DNA of 64,000 nt, taken from the NCBI RefSeq assembly GCF_000517105.1, contig NZ_ALVT01000034.1, forward strand, positions 125,101 to 189,100, given 5' to 3'. Made by a program: the position numbers and the translations under genes. This document shows, piece by piece, positions 37,063 through 46,231 of this stretch (positions are counted from its first letter, which is position 1; each line of letters starts with the position of its first letter). The stretch is from Fischerella sp. PCC 9605 (GTDB taxonomy: Bacteria > Cyanobacteriota > Cyanobacteriia > Cyanobacteriales > Nostocaceae). Below the pieces are notes generated by a model that saw only the letters and a program-made list of their open reading frames with translations, was not told where the DNA came from and made no database searches.

Positions 37063-37416
37063 ATGCCTTTGATAAAAGTACAATCTTCTGTATCTGCGTC
37101 TGAAAAAGCTGAAGTTGAGGCAATGCTCAAAAACTTATCAGCGAAGTTAGCTAAACATACCGGAAAACCCGAATCCTATGTAATGACAGCTTTTGAAGCG
37201 GGGGTTCCGATGACGTTTGCAGGCAATACAGATCCAGTTTGCTATGTAGAAATTAAAAGTGTGGGTACAATGAAGCCAGAACAAACTCAAGTGATGAGTC
37301 AGGACTTTTGCCAGGAGATTAATCAAGCGCTGGGTGTACCTAAAAATCGAATTTATATTGAGTTTAACGATGCCAAAGGGTATATGTGGGGCTGGAATGG
37401 CACGACTTTTGGTTGA
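37063..37416 (+). CDS. MIF/tautomerase-superfamily protein
   Basis: A 117-residue protein of the macrophage migration inhibitory factor type. It begins MPLIKVQSSV, so the catalytic Pro1 is exposed after Met removal, and has AFEAGVPMTFAGNTDPVCYV and KNRIYIEFNDAKGYMWGWNG, which match the MIF and phenylpyruvate tautomerase pattern. It forms trimers in known members. The physiological substrate in cyanobacteria is not known. Followed by a terminator hairpin. Confidence 0.9.
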   Translation: MPLIKVQSSVSASEKAEVEAMLKNLSAKLAKHTGKPESYVMTAFEAGVPMTFAGNTDPVCYVEIKSVGTMKPEQTQVMSQDFCQEINQALGVPKNRIYIEFNDAKGYMWGWNGTTFG

Positions 37417-37478
37417 TTGTTTTTCAAATTAATTTCTTTCTAATTTACAGTTGAATTTTAGATAAATTTCTTTAAAAT

Positions 37479-37518
37479 CGGGTTTTTCATATAAATTATT
37501 CAAAAACCCGGTTATTTT
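37479..37518 (+). terminator. Rho-independent terminator after MIF gene
   Basis: CGGGTTTTT (37479-37487) pairs exactly with AAAAACCCG (37502-37510), followed by GTTATTTT. About 60 bases after the MIF stop codon. Confidence 0.75.
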
Positions 37519-37643
37519 ATGCTTGTAAATAAAATTATATTATGCAAATTGAAATTCCCATTCAGCACAAAGCTACCCAGTTAACCCCAGCTTTGAGTGA
37601 GAAGCTGTAGGATAGAGATCCGGCACACACTTAATAATTTCCT

Positions 37644-38762
37644 ATGTCTGCTACTTCTGTTTTGTCCCAGATTGACTCACCCATCCAAACAATAGCAATT
37701 CCTCCGCTACTAGGTGCTTCGGTGGCGGAGTTAACTGCTTGGGTGCAGCAGCAGGGACAACCCGCTTACCGAGGCAAGCAGCTGCATGATTGGATCTACA
37801 ACAAGGGAGTGCGATCGCTTGCTGATGTTTCTGTCTTTCCCAAACAATGGCGTGCAGAAGTCGCAGATATTCCCATTGGACGTTCTACCATACACTACCG
37901 CTCTGTTGCTCCCGATGGTACTGTCAAATATCTTCTGCAACTGGCAGATGGATTTATCATTGAAACTGTCGGCATCCCTACCTATCGGAGAGGGGGAGAG
38001 TGGGAGAGTGGGAGAGGGGGGGAAAATCCCAAATCCTTAGAAAGATTGACGGTTTGCGTCTCAACTCAGGTAGGTTGTCCGATGGCGTGTGATTTCTGTG
38101 CCACTGGTAAAGGCGGCTATAAGCGCAATTTGACACGGCACGAAATTGTCGATCAGGTGTTGACGGTTCAAGAAGATTTTCAGCAAAGGGTTAGCAACGT
38201 TGTATTTATGGGTATGGGTGAACCGTTGCTGAATACAGATAATGTCCTTGCAGCCATCAAATCCCTTAATCAAGATGTGGGCATTGGACAGCGTTGCATG
38301 ACTGTTTCTACAGTGGGGATACGCGATCGCATCCGTCAGTTTGCCCAACACGAACTGCAAGTTACCCTAGCGGTGAGTCTCCACGCACCTAACCAAGCAC
38401 TGCGGGAAAAACTCATTCCTACTGCCCGCGCCTTCAAGATTGATGATTTACTGGCCGAATGTCGAGAATATGTAGAAATCACAGGACGCAGGGTTACTTT
38501 TGAATATATTCTCCTTGCCGGTGTCAACGATCTGCCAGAACACGCTGCCGAACTGGCAAAAAGGCTGCGAGGGTTCCAAACCCATGTTAATTTAATACCC
38601 TACAATCCTATTTCGGAAGTTGACTACAAACGCCCTAACCGCGATCGCATTCAAGCCTTTGTCAAAGTCCTCAAACAACATCATATCGCTGTCAGCGTGC
38701 GTTATTCTCGTGGTTTAGAAGCAGATGCCGCTTGTGGACAGTTGCGGGCAAGCAAGCAATAG
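37644..38762 (+). CDS. rlmN: 23S rRNA (adenine2503-C2)-methyltransferase RlmN
   Basis: Radical SAM enzyme that methylates C2 of A2503 in 23S rRNA, and also some tRNAs. The CxxxCxxC cluster motif is Cys145, Cys149, Cys152 ([15 protein letters not shown]); [16 protein letters not shown] and the late AACGQLRA cysteine are also present. Length 372 is slightly longer than usual. Residues about 114-133 ([15 protein letters not shown]) are not family sequence: they are encoded by a purine-rich repeat (37986-38022) that keeps the frame just before [12 protein letters not shown]. The core motifs are intact, so the enzyme is probably active. Confidence 0.95.
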   Translation: MSATSVLSQIDSPIQTIAIPPLLGASVAELTAWVQQQGQPAYRGKQLHDWIYNKGVRSLADVSVFPKQWRAEVADIPIGRSTIHYRSVAPDGTVKYLLQLADGFIIETVGIPTYRRGGEWESGRGGENPKSLERLTVCVSTQVGCPMACDFCATGKGGYKRNLTRHEIVDQVLTVQEDFQQRVSNVVFMGMGEPLLNTDNVLAAIKSLNQDVGIGQRCMTVSTVGIRDRIRQFAQHELQVTLAVSLHAPNQALREKLIPTARAFKIDDLLAECREYVEITGRRVTFEYILLAGVNDLPEHAAELAKRLRGFQTHVNLIPYNPISEVDYKRPNRDRIQAFVKVLKQHHIAVSVRYSRGLEADAACGQLRASKQ

Positions 38763-38770
38763 GTATGAGT

Positions 38771-38838
38771 AGTTAGTAGTTAGTAGTTAGTAGTTAGTAG
38801 TTATTTGTTTACCACTATCCACTATCCACTATCCACTA
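38771..38838. repeat. AGTTAGT and CCACTAT heptamer arrays
   Basis: Four exact AGTTAGT units (38771-38798) then three exact CCACTAT units and a variant (38812-38838), between rlmN and the convergent small zinc-ribbon gene. Confidence 0.85.
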
Positions 38839-38844
38839 ACCTAA

Positions 38845-39024
38845 TTATCGAGGTGCATAAATTCCAGGGGCATAAGCCTCAATTACTTTCCCTGTACGCG
38901 TGCAACATACCATCAAATAATCACAGTGTTGGCATTGTGTCCGCGTCAATTGGCTATCAGAAATATAATATCTTTCACCTTCACTGCCACAATTTGGACA
39001 GTGAATGTTTTGTGCTATATGCAT
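38845..39024 (-). CDS. Small zinc-ribbon protein conserved in cyanobacteria
   Basis: A 59-residue protein starting MHIAQNIHCPNCGSEGERYY, with two CxxC pairs (CPNC and CQHC) that can bind one zinc, and a conserved tail (VIEAYAPGIYAPR). Close relatives in cyanobacterial genomes are often mislabelled as a PriA fragment because of the zinc ribbon. The function is unknown. ATG 39024 is preferred because AGGGA lies seven bases upstream; the longer frame to 39078 has no support. Convergent with rlmN. Confidence 0.78.
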   Translation of the reverse strand: MHIAQNIHCPNCGSEGERYYISDSQLTRTQCQHCDYLMVCCTRTGKVIEAYAPGIYAPR

Positions 39025-39758
39025 TGTAAAATCCCTGGATATCATGATGATATTTTGTTTATAAAAACAGCAGGTCAATTCAACTAGTTAATCTTTTGGT
39101 TTTCCATTTTTAACCAAAAGCAATATTTTATTTTCTGGCTTTACATCAAAATAGCCTAGAAAGTTTGAGAGATGTTAATTTTTTTTATTATCTTAAGATT
39201 TACACTATTTAATCATCCAACTTTAGATATAAAACTTTTTATTTATGTTCCAGCCTATTATAGATTTGCTGATCCCCACCGATAATGCCTTGAGATTACT
39301 AAACTTGTAATCATTTGAATTTGGATTTACTGGTAGAAGCTATACCAACTTCTGGGAGTAAGACAGAAGTTTTTGCGTTTAGTACTGACCTTACCTCGTG
39401 ACTGCAAAAAGAGTATATCAACGCGAATTATGGATGAGATGCTTCTATAAGACAGAATGTTAGTCACAAATAGATAAAAAACTAACAAATTTTTGGTTTG
39501 AGTAACAAAATGTAAATTTTAAGTTGAGACTTGCTTTTTATTGCTATTGAAATTGTGATTTAACTATCGCAATAAAATTTAAGAAAAAATTCAAAAAAAA
39601 GATGAATTTTATTTAGCTGTGTTTGCTAATCTAATGATTAGTAATGGGTAATGGGTAATGGGTAATGGGTATTGGGTTTCCCCAATAATCAATTACCCAT
39701 GATTTCTTCTCAGGTGTTCTTCAGCATAATCAAAGAATTAGCATTGGATATATATCTC
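39025..39758. other. AT-rich intergenic region with TAATGGG array
   Basis: About 0.73 kb. Contains four exact TAATGGG heptamers and a variant (39642-39676). The remaining text is AT-rich, with no ORF or structured RNA recognised. Confidence 0.5.
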
Positions 39759-41657
39759 TCAAGAAGGATGAAAATAATCATAAATTTCTTGAGCCAAACG
39801 TGAACCAATGCCCGGCACTTCAGCTATTTGTGTAGGTGTGGCCTGCCGAATATAGTCAACAGAGCGAAAATACCCCAAAAGCTGCTTTTGGCGATAGTGT
39901 CCTAAACCAGGAATTTCATCTAAACGCGATCGCTTCAATTTATCGCTGCGTTGCTGACGGTGAAAACTCACAGCAAATCGATGCGCTTCATCTCGCAACC
40001 GTCGCAAAAGTTGTACTCCCGGTTGTTCTGCGTCGGTTGCAAGTGGTTCAGACTCTCCTGGTAGAAAGATCTCTTCTCGCTTTTTGGCAAGACTGACGAC
40101 ACGCAAGTCTTCCAATAAATTCATTTCTTGCAAGACTGCTACAACCGAGGATAACTGACCTTTGCCGCCATCGATCATAATTAAATCCGGCCAGTCAGGA
40201 TTTCCAATTCGTGCCAATTTTGGATCTTCAGCATACTTGCGGAAGCGACGCCCAATAACTTCGGCGAGACTAGCAAAATCATCAGAGTGTCCGACTGTGA
40301 CTGTGGGATTTTTAATTTTGTAGTGCCGATAGTGCTGTTTGGCGGGCAAACCATCGATAAACACAACTTGAGAAGCTACAGCATTTGACCCCTGGATGTG
40401 GGAAATGTCATAACCTTCGATGCGGCGGGGTAAGTCAGGTAAATCGAGGATGGTGGCTAAATCTTCTATTGCCTGTTGGTTGCGATCGCTCAATTTTTGC
40501 ATTCTTTGCAATTCATACTGAGCATTTCGCTCTACCATCTCGATCAATTCTGCCTTAGTTTGCCGCTGAGGAGCCACAATCGTTACTTTTCTGCCTTTAC
40601 GCTGCGTCAGCACATCCCCCAGTATCTCTGGTTCTGGCAATGCGTACTGCACCAAAATTTCTGTAGGAATTTCCACTGCATCGGCAGTTTGGTAGTGTTC
40701 CTCCAAGACGCGTTGTAAGATTGCTCCCAGTTCTAAGGGAGGAGTGGGAGAGGGGGAGGAGACTTCGGCGATGAAAGCAAGGCGACCAACTAATTGCCCA
40801 GCACGAATTTGGAATAATTGAATGCAGGCGTGTTGGGTGTCGGCTGCTAAAGCGATCGCATCTCGGGAAACAGTATCATCCGGTAAAGACACTTTCTGAT
40901 CCGCTGTCAGAGATTGTAACCCAGCAATTTGGTCGCGAATCCGCGCCGCTGCTTCAAAGTTCAGCGCTTCTGCTTGTTTGTGCATTTGTTCTGTAAGGAC
41001 GTCGATGAGTTCACTGCTTCGTCCTTGGAACACCATCGCTACTTTTTGCACGGTTTTGCGGTATTCTTCAGGAGTAATTAGCGATTGACACACACCTGGA
41101 CAGCGCCCTAAATCGAAATTCAAGCAAGGACGGTCTTTAAAAAGTGGTTGGGGTCGTTGTCGCAGGGGGAATATCCGCTTACACAAGCGCAAGATTTCCC
41201 GCAGTAAGTGAGCATCAGTATAAGGGCCGTAGTATTTATCTTTTTGGTTGCCTAACTGGCGTTTGCGGGTGATATAGATACGCGGGTAGTCTTCTGACCA
41301 AGTGATGCAAATGTAGGGGTATTTTTTATCATCTTTCAGCAGCACGTTGAAGTATGGTTGGTGCTGCTTGATCAGGTTAGCTTCTAACGCCAAGGCTTCA
41401 GATTCTGTATCGGTGACGATAAATTCAATTTCTGTCACCTGCCTTGTCATTGTGGCAATACGTTCGGTCAGTTTTTGTGATTCTCGAAAATAAGAACGGA
41501 CACGCGATCGCAGTTTTCGTGATTTACCTATATATATAATGCGATCGCTCCCATCTCGCATCAAATAAACTCCCGGTTCCGACGGAATTTCAGCAAGACG
41601 GTTTTCTAGACGTTCTAGATCTTTTACTAGTGGCAGTGTTTGAGCAGATGTTGTCAC
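39759..41657 (-). CDS. uvrC: Excinuclease ABC subunit C
   Basis: Nuclease that makes both cuts in UvrABC nucleotide-excision repair. Order of domains: GIY-YIG nuclease ([20 protein letters not shown] near residues 23-42, arginine in [13 protein letters not shown]), cysteine-rich ring ([13 protein letters not shown]), UvrB-binding UVR motif ([14 protein letters not shown]), RNase H-like C-terminal nuclease ([27 protein letters not shown]), and tandem HhH ([25 protein letters not shown]). Length 632 is normal. Residues encoded at 40737-40763 (SSPSPTPP) come from a purine-rich repeat on the plus strand and sit in a linker between domains. The start ATG 41657 fits. Confidence 0.96.
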   Translation of the reverse strand: MTTSAQTLPLVKDLERLENRLAEIPSEPGVYLMRDGSDRIIYIGKSRKLRSRVRSYFRESQKLTERIATMTRQVTEIEFIVTDTESEALALEANLIKQHQPYFNVLLKDDKKYPYICITWSEDYPRIYITRKRQLGNQKDKYYGPYTDAHLLREILRLCKRIFPLRQRPQPLFKDRPCLNFDLGRCPGVCQSLITPEEYRKTVQKVAMVFQGRSSELIDVLTEQMHKQAEALNFEAAARIRDQIAGLQSLTADQKVSLPDDTVSRDAIALAADTQHACIQLFQIRAGQLVGRLAFIAEVSSPSPTPPLELGAILQRVLEEHYQTADAVEIPTEILVQYALPEPEILGDVLTQRKGRKVTIVAPQRQTKAELIEMVERNAQYELQRMQKLSDRNQQAIEDLATILDLPDLPRRIEGYDISHIQGSNAVASQVVFIDGLPAKQHYRHYKIKNPTVTVGHSDDFASLAEVIGRRFRKYAEDPKLARIGNPDWPDLIMIDGGKGQLSSVVAVLQEMNLLEDLRVVSLAKKREEIFLPGESEPLATDAEQPGVQLLRRLRDEAHRFAVSFHRQQRSDKLKRSRLDEIPGLGHYRQKQLLGYFRSVDYIRQATPTQIAEVPGIGSRLAQEIYDYFHPS

Positions 41658-42321
41658 AACCAGATTTTGGTAATTTTACAATTTACCTATATATATTTTA
41701 AGTAAAAATACTGTTCTTGGTTGTTGATTTGATATTTTCCCTTCTGCTTGATGGCTTCTACTTAGTTATAAACGAAGCTTTACCAGAGCCTCAATATCTC
41801 TTGTTGATTAAGTCTGTAATTTCCATAAAAAATATATGTTCATAGGTTTATTATCCTTTCATCTTCAGATATTTAATTGGTTTTTAATTTGGGCATAAAG
41901 TTTTTTATTCAATTAGGTAATCCCTTATTTTCCAACCAACATCTATTTTTTTATCTTTAATTTTTTAATTTTCCTATAAAGTCGTCTACTGTTTATAATT
42001 TAGAGACTATTTATAAAGTAAATCTTAACTTGGTAGTAGCGTGACCGGGCTAATTTGGTGCATAAATATAAATCTTGTGGTGTGGACATCTTGTCCGCAT
42101 CGGACGGGCTAGAAGCCCATCCCACAAGAAAGCTATAATGCATCGTTTTACCCTTGTCATGCCAGTATTAGCGCGTCTACTCTAATACTTTTTTAATAAA
42201 ATTCAATATTTATTATATAGATGCTTTAAAAAACATTAAGCAGAATAACGGATTTATAAACTACTATATGTATATTATGATTTATTTTATATCAAAAACA
42301 TATTTAAATTAGGAATAAATA
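41658..42321. other. AT-rich intergenic region with folded repeat
   Basis: About 0.66 kb of AT-rich DNA between divergent genes, holding the three-way-junction repeat at 42074-42128. No gene recognised elsewhere in it. Confidence 0.45.
42074..42128. repeat. Three-way-junction inverted repeat
   Basis: Outer arms CTTGTGG and CCACAAG enclose two small hairpins, GGACA/TGTCC and GGGCT/AGCCC. The 55-base unit folds like a small cloverleaf but is not a tRNA (no acceptor or T-loop consensus). It looks like a dispersed cyanobacterial repeat. Confidence 0.7.
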
Positions 42322-42501
42322 ATGAATATACAAGATTTTGAATCTCAATATCGCGATGCTATGGCTGACACTCTCAACGAGTTGCAAGCAGCTATGTTAA
42401 TGTTAGCTCAAGTACAAATTAAAATATCTAAAATTGGTAATAATGTACAAAATTTAAGTCAGGTTTTTGAAGAATTCATGACTCAACAAAAAACAGAATA
42501 A
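42322..42501 (+). CDS. Small coiled-coil protein (59 aa), unknown
   Basis: A short ORF starting MNIQDFESQYRDAMADTLNE and continuing as an amphipathic helix (LQAAMLMLAQVQIKISKIG, NVQNLSQVFEEFMTQQ). ATG 42322 has AGGAA seven bases upstream. The heptad-like pattern and good ribosome site suggest a real gene. It is convergent with a response-regulator gene 21 bp away. I do not recognise a family. Confidence 0.55.
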   Translation: MNIQDFESQYRDAMADTLNELQAAMLMLAQVQIKISKIGNNVQNLSQVFEEFMTQQKTE

Positions 42502-42521
42502 TCTATCTTTTCAGACAACTT

Positions 42522-42944
42522 TTATATACGCTTACAAGCTAACTCTTCTTCAATTGCTAGAATCAATTCGGTCAGATTTACAGGTTTAACAAAGTAACGA
42601 CGAGCGCCTAATTTCATGGCTCGTTCCTGATCTGACTTAAAAGCAAAAGCTGATACCACAAACACGGGTATGCATGATAAATTTGTTTCTTGCTGGATTT
42701 TCTCTAAGAGAGAATAACCATCAATATCTGGTAATTTTAAATCTAATAAAATTAGATCTGGTTGGAATTTATCTATGGTTGCAAAAAAATTAGCCCCCTC
42801 TGGCAAAGCTTGGACTTCATATCTATAATAACTTAGATAATCACTAAGCAACATTCTATTGATATCATTATCCTCAATTAGTAGAATTCTTCTACTTATA
42901 AGTGATTGAAATTGCTGTTTAATAGTAAGTAATTGCGCTGACAT
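42522..42944 (-). CDS. Single-domain response regulator
   Basis: A 140-residue receiver domain. The acidic pocket is in ILLIEDNDINRMLLSDYL, the phosphoacceptor Asp is in LILLDLKLPDIDGYS, the conserved Ser/Thr in VFVVSAF, and the lysine in RYFVKPV. There is no DNA-binding part. No histidine kinase gene is adjacent, so the partner is unknown; such stand-alone receivers often pair with hybrid kinases in cyanobacteria. Confidence 0.9.
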   Translation of the reverse strand: MSAQLLTIKQQFQSLISRRILLIEDNDINRMLLSDYLSYYRYEVQALPEGANFFATIDKFQPDLILLDLKLPDIDGYSLLEKIQQETNLSCIPVFVVSAFAFKSDQERAMKLGARRYFVKPVNLTELILAIEEELACKRI

Positions 42945-43348
42945 CTCTACCTATTCATTTTTGCACAAAAGTCAACAATTATTGCCAAAATTTAAAACCA
43001 CTCTCGTCTTTAAAAGCTATTAATATTATTAAAATCAATATATCTCCATCAGTACTGATTGCTTACTAGATATTATCCTAAAATACAAACTTAGGCTAAA
43101 GTTAAACTTTTTTGAGTAAAAATTGAGAAACTTGTGGTAATTTTTCTTTTTTTAATTACTCACAGCGAATCTTTGTAGGTACTATACCTCAGTGATGTGG
43201 TGGCAAATAATCCAGAGGTGTCTTTGTCTGTTAGAAGATTCTACTAGGATAAGCCATAAATTTATAAATACCAGTATTCTCATTTTTCTACGGTTGTATG
43301 AAACCACCCTGCCTCCTCGCTTGCGTGGAGGGGGTAGGGGGTGGGGTT
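42945..43348. other. Intergenic region
   Basis: About 0.4 kb. A short GC-rich stretch near 43306-43345 (CTCGCTTGCGTGGAGGGGG) looks like repeat text. No gene recognised; promoter space for the response regulator. Confidence 0.35.
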
Positions 43349-44857
43349 CTACTTCAAATCGTAACCAAACAAATTCGGGTCAACTTCCCCTAACTGCAAA
43401 TCTGCCAAACCATACTCAGCCCAGCGCCTCTCAACCATCGCCGCCACTTCCGGATCTGACTCCAAAGGCGCACCCCATTCGTGTTCGGTTTCCGGCGGAA
43501 TTTTCGTAGTAGCATCAATTCCCATACGTCCGCCCAAACCAATCTTTTCACTGGCAAAATCCAAACTATCAAAGGGCGTATTCGGCAGAATAAATACATC
43601 CCGTGTGGGGTCAACTTTAGAACTAATTGCCCACACCACTTGACGCGGATCTCTAATATTGATGTCCTTATCGACCACAATCACAAACTTGGTGTATGTA
43701 AACTGCGGTAAGGCACTCCAAAACGCCAATGCTGCCCGTCGTGCTTGCCCAGGATAGGCTTTATCAATAGATATAATCGCCGCTTTGTAACTCAAAGCCT
43801 CCATTGGCAAGAAGAAATCCACGATTTCAGAAACTTGTTGCCGCAGAATCGGAGTATAAATACGATTGAGGGCGATCGCCATCATTGCTTCTTCTTTCGG
43901 TGGACGCCCGCTAAATGTGGTTAAATAAATCGGGTCTTTGCGCTGCGTCATGCAGTGGAAGCGAATCAAAGGCGAATCTTCCACACCACCGTAATAACCC
44001 ATGTGATCGCCAAAAGGGCCATCTGGCAAAACTTCCCCTGGTGTTATCGTCCCTTCCAAGACAATTTCGGAATCGGCGGGAACTTCCAAATTTACAGTTT
44101 TGCACTTTGCTAACTGCACGCCTGCACCGCCGTAAAGTCCAGCAAACAGCCACTCAGATAAATCTACTGGAATCGGTGTAGCAGCCGCCATGATAATTAA
44201 AGGATCTACACCAAGAGCGATCGCTACTTCTAATTTTTTCCCACGTTCTGCTGCTTTGCGTAAATGTCTTGCCCCACCCCGCACCGATAACCAGTGAACG
44301 GTCATGGTATTGTGAGATTGGAGTTGTAAGCGATACACACCTACATTTGGCGTACCCGTCTCGCAATCTTTAGTAATCACAAGCCCCAGCGTGATAATCT
44401 TGCCAGCATCACCAAGATAAGGACGTATAAAAGGTAACTTATTTAAATCTAAATCTTCCCCTTGCATGACTACTTGCTGACAAGCAGGGAAAAAATCTCG
44501 TCCTGGTTTCGCCTTCAATACGTCAAACAGCACCTTTCCAAAATCTATCGCCTGAGAAATCTTCTTTGGCGGTTTGGGTTGTTGCAGCATCGCCAACTTT
44601 TTCCCCAGTTCCTCCAACTCTTGGGGATGCTGCATATTCATCGCCCAGCAGATCCTTTCCACCGTCCCCATCAGGTTGATTGCTACAGGTATGGATGAAC
44701 CTTTGACGTTTTCAAACAGCAACGCCGGACCACCTTTTTGCAGCATCCGGTTGGAAATTTCCGCAATTTCTAAATCTGGGTCAACTGGCGCTGTAATTCG
44801 CCGTAATTGTCCCTTTTCTTCCACAAGCTTGATAAATCCTCGTAAATCTCTTGCCAT
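43349..44857 (-). CDS. UbiD-family decarboxylase
   Basis: A 502-residue prenylated-FMN-dependent decarboxylase. Family features: FIKLVEEKGQLRRITAPVDP at the start, LFENVKGSSIPVAINLMGTV, NVGVYRLQLQSHNTMTVHW (cofactor and metal-binding region), PDGPFGDHMGYYGGVEDSPL with the catalytic Glu region (EGTITPGEVLPDGPFGDH), and RDPRQVVWAISSKVDPTRD. In cyanobacteria the UbiD homologue is thought to act on 4-hydroxybenzoate-derived plastoquinone precursors. It needs a UbiX partner to make the cofactor, and none is in the window. The start is ATG 44857. Confidence 0.9.
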   Translation of the reverse strand: MARDLRGFIKLVEEKGQLRRITAPVDPDLEIAEISNRMLQKGGPALLFENVKGSSIPVAINLMGTVERICWAMNMQHPQELEELGKKLAMLQQPKPPKKISQAIDFGKVLFDVLKAKPGRDFFPACQQVVMQGEDLDLNKLPFIRPYLGDAGKIITLGLVITKDCETGTPNVGVYRLQLQSHNTMTVHWLSVRGGARHLRKAAERGKKLEVAIALGVDPLIIMAAATPIPVDLSEWLFAGLYGGAGVQLAKCKTVNLEVPADSEIVLEGTITPGEVLPDGPFGDHMGYYGGVEDSPLIRFHCMTQRKDPIYLTTFSGRPPKEEAMMAIALNRIYTPILRQQVSEIVDFFLPMEALSYKAAIISIDKAYPGQARRAALAFWSALPQFTYTKFVIVVDKDINIRDPRQVVWAISSKVDPTRDVFILPNTPFDSLDFASEKIGLGGRMGIDATTKIPPETEHEWGAPLESDPEVAAMVERRWAEYGLADLQLGEVDPNLFGYDLK

Positions 44858-44965
44858 TGTTTTAGAAAAATTTTTAAGAACTATGAAGCGCTCCTTTTTA
44901 TTATCTTATTCCCAAGCCTCTAACCTTACTTCTGTGAAAGTGTGAGCAACACAAATAAGATTTTG

Positions 44966-45034
44966 CTTGGTGTCTTTGTGTCTTGGTGGTGAAAAAATGT
45001 CTTTATTAAACCACTAAGACACTAAGACACCAAG
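44966..45034. repeat. 25-bp inverted repeat of TTGGTGTCTT type
   Basis: Arm 44966-44990 (CTTGGTGTCTTTGTGTC...) and arm 45010-45034 match as reverse complements at 23 of 25 positions, with a 19-base loop. It sits in the shared upstream region of the ubiD-like gene and the SLH gene. Confidence 0.85.
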
Positions 45035-45133
45035 ATTGAAATGTCTTTTCGCCCAACCTTAACAGGGTATCCCTAGCTTTTAGCCGCTAGTCTAAGATTA
45101 AGGTAAAAAGTAAATGGCATGGAGCTTCAAACA

Positions 45134-45469
45134 ATGTCTAAAATTACTCCAGCTGCCTTAGTACTGGCAACAGTGATTTTCTACCCATCAATAACGCTGT
45201 CACAAACCCCAAGCGACGGACGCAGCACTACGCCTCAACCAGGTTGCTTGTCTGGTTATTCTGATGGTACATATCGCGGTTCGCGCCCAGTAACTCGCTA
45301 TGAATTTGCTGCTGGCATGAATGCTTGTTTAAATCAGGTGAATGAACTGATTCCCAATAGGGCTAACTTGGCAACGAAAGCAGACTTTGAGGTTTTGATT
45401 AAGCGGCAACTAGAGTTAAATAGACAACTTCGAGAACTTAATCAGCGAGTTGATAATATTCAAAAATGA
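45134..45469 (+). CDS. Stand-alone SLH plus coiled-coil exported protein (porin-like start, no barrel)
   Basis: A 111-residue protein from ATG 45134 (GGAG nine bases upstream). Signal peptide (ITPAALVLATVIFYPSITLS), then half an SLH domain (CLSGYSDGTYRGSRPVTRYE, FAAGMNACLNQVNELI) and a coiled coil (LELNRQLRELNQRVDNIQ), then a stop. This matches the N-terminal part of the porin at 29606-31363 module by module, but the outer-membrane barrel is absent. It may be a cell-wall-anchoring fragment or a degenerate porin duplicate. It is 34 bp before the methyltransferase gene. Confidence 0.72.
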   Translation: MSKITPAALVLATVIFYPSITLSQTPSDGRSTTPQPGCLSGYSDGTYRGSRPVTRYEFAAGMNACLNQVNELIPNRANLATKADFEVLIKRQLELNRQLRELNQRVDNIQK

Positions 45470-45503
45470 TTTTTTTTCAATCGACCACCGATACACACAG
45501 ATC

Positions 45504-46109
45504 ATGAATCAACAACGCGAGTTGCCCGATTGGAATAATTTGTATCAAGAACGCCAAGTTGAAACTATGCCTTGGTACAATCCGAATCTTGATGTGGATC
45601 TTGAGCAAGCCTTAATAAAGCTAAATATCCAAACAGGGACGGTATTGGATCTTGGTACTGGGCCGGGTACGCAGGCGATCGCCTTAGCTAAACGGGGTTT
45701 TCAAGTTACTGCTACAGATATTTCCCAAGCAGCTGTGAGTCAGGCTGAAAGTAAAGCTAAAGAACAAGGTCTAAGTATTTCTTTTAGACAGGATGATATT
45801 TTTAATACTCACCTTAACCAAGAGTTTGACTTTGTGTTTGACCGGGGCTGTTTCCATGTATTTAATCCTGATTTAAGGCAAGACTACGTTCGTATTGTAC
45901 ATGGTTTAATCAAGCCCAAAGGTTACTTGTTCCTAAAATGCTTTAGCCATTTGGAAACAAGGGAAGGGGGCCCCTATCGATTTACACCCGAAGAAATTAC
46001 AGAAATTTTTGGCGATCGCTTCAATGTTATATCTATTCATGAAACGGTTTACCAGGGTACTTTAGACCCACTGCCACGAGCATTATTTAGTATTTTGGAA
46101 AAATATTGA
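45504..46109 (+). CDS. Class I SAM-dependent methyltransferase
   Basis: A 201-residue soluble methyltransferase. SAM motif I is VLDLGTGPGTQAIALAKRGF, followed by VTATDISQAAVSQA with the acidic strand-2 end and the DDIF motif. It looks like thiopurine/tellurite-resistance-type methyltransferases (LPDWNNLYQE, MPWY, FDRGCFHVF). The substrate is unknown. The chosen ATG 45504 avoids a long overlap with the SLH gene that an earlier open frame (45450) would cause. Confidence 0.82.
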   Translation: MNQQRELPDWNNLYQERQVETMPWYNPNLDVDLEQALIKLNIQTGTVLDLGTGPGTQAIALAKRGFQVTATDISQAAVSQAESKAKEQGLSISFRQDDIFNTHLNQEFDFVFDRGCFHVFNPDLRQDYVRIVHGLIKPKGYLFLKCFSHLETREGGPYRFTPEEITEIFGDRFNVISIHETVYQGTLDPLPRALFSILEKY

Positions 46110-46231
46110 ACCCTGTTTAAATACTGGCAGACAAGCTTCAATAACTATCCTCAGCGAGAAATGAGTTGCTTCTACCCTCTGAAATAACTTCTTGCAGTAA
46201 AATGAGTCTCTGAGATAGAGGAGGGCATAAA

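Noticed and set aside
37542-37610. 22-codon ORF MQIEIPIQHKATQL...
   Set aside because: Too short, no ribosome binding site, and no known similarity.
42074-42128. tRNA-like cloverleaf
   Set aside because: It has no acceptor end, T-loop or anticodon arm of the right size; it fits a dispersed palindromic repeat better.
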